From assembly GCA_024278155.1 (NCBI GenBank), contig JAJRTT010000108.1, positions 1-14,449 on the forward strand: a stretch of DNA of 14,449 nt. Reading direction: 5' to 3'. Source of the stretch: Bacteroidota bacterium. GTDB taxonomy: Bacteria > Bacteroidota > Bacteroidia > Bacteroidales > JAADJA01. The position numbers were made by a program, and so were the translations under genes. The notes under the pieces are model-generated. The model was not told the origin of the DNA, searched no databases, and worked only from the letters and a program-made list of their open reading frames with translations. This document shows positions 14,275 through 14,449 of the stretch, piece after piece; positions within the stretch are counted from its first letter, which is position 1; the number at the start of each line of letters is the position of its first letter.

Positions 14275-14449
14275 TTAAAGCTCTCCCAATGTCGAAAGCG
14301 TATGGAATTCCTCCACATCTACGATCATGTCCCACGAATAACGGATAAACATTTTCCCGATCTTATAAGTGTCAAAGGGTTTCACGTCTTCGCCAAGGGC
14401 AAGCTTCACCAAGGCTTCCGGGATGTTTTGCCCAACGCCCACCGAAAGG
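14275..14449 (-). CDS. ATP-grasp ligase, C-terminal fragment (5' part beyond window)
   Basis: The minus strand is open from the window edge to a TAA at 14275, giving 57 residues. The segment VGVGQNIPEALVKLALGED followed by a basic/aromatic stretch (KMFIRYSWD) resembles the end of ATP-grasp enzymes related to the carbamoyl-phosphate synthase large subunit, where a G-x-N-[IL]-P motif precedes a helix and LALG. Such enzymes join a carboxylate to an amine using ATP. Only the tail is visible, so substrate and exact family are open. It precedes the decarboxylase gene in the same direction. The 190-base gap 14085-14274 contains no convincing promoter match or gene. Confidence 0.55.
   Translation of the reverse strand, partial: LSVGVGQNIPEALVKLALGEDVKPFDTYKIGKMFIRYSWDMIVDVEEFHTLSTLGEL

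Overview
All genes in this window lie on the minus strand, so transcription runs from high to low coordinates. The source is almost certainly a member of the Bacteroidota. The evidence is signal peptides ending in A-Q, a one-protein hybrid two-component system with a C-terminal AraC-type domain, mostly absent Shine-Dalgarno sequences, and several good matches to the Bacteroidota promoter (TTTG/TTG, about 19 bases, TAnnTTTG). It reads as a chromosomal region with repeat elements and toxin-antitoxin debris. I saw no tRNA, rRNA, CRISPR or transposase gene.

Layout in transcription order (right to left). (1) 14449-14275: C-terminus of an ATP-grasp ligase cut by the window edge. (2) 14084-12726: a fold-type III PLP decarboxylase with an unusual substrate-site motif. 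(3) 12695-12326: a small antitoxin gene with its own promoter, followed by the C-terminal stump of a PIN-domain toxin. (4) 12189-10963: a DUF4143-type ATPase with a strong promoter and a pair of upstream 14-base direct repeats. Blocks 3 and 4 look like an AT-richer accessory insertion. (5) 10941-8734: a urea-transporter-like membrane domain fused to an M23 (LytM) metallopeptidase. (6) 8518-7025: a secreted TPR plus outer-membrane beta-barrel protein whose 5' end lies in an intergenic repeat element. (7) 7037-6414: a periplasmic TPR protein overlapping the previous gene. (8) 6314-3363: a TPR-containing hybrid sensor kinase/response regulator/AraC protein. (9) 3116-807: a surface protein of about sixteen 17-residue coils ending in a peptidase S74 autoprocessing domain. 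(10) 556-<1: the N-terminal part of a secreted protein.

Genes 5-7 are packed tightly and form a probable cell-envelope operon: inner-membrane channel with periplasmic peptidase, outer-membrane barrel, periplasmic TPR partner. The hybrid sensor lies 99 bases downstream and may be co-transcribed or regulatory. The ATP-grasp and decarboxylase genes may originally have belonged to the same unit and been separated by the toxin-antitoxin/ATPase insertion. That link is inference from proximity and orientation. It is the best candidate here for an undescribed system: small-molecule synthesis (ligase, decarboxylase) next to transport and envelope components. The urea-channel and decarboxylase signature motifs both deviate from the canonical families, so neither substrate should be assumed.
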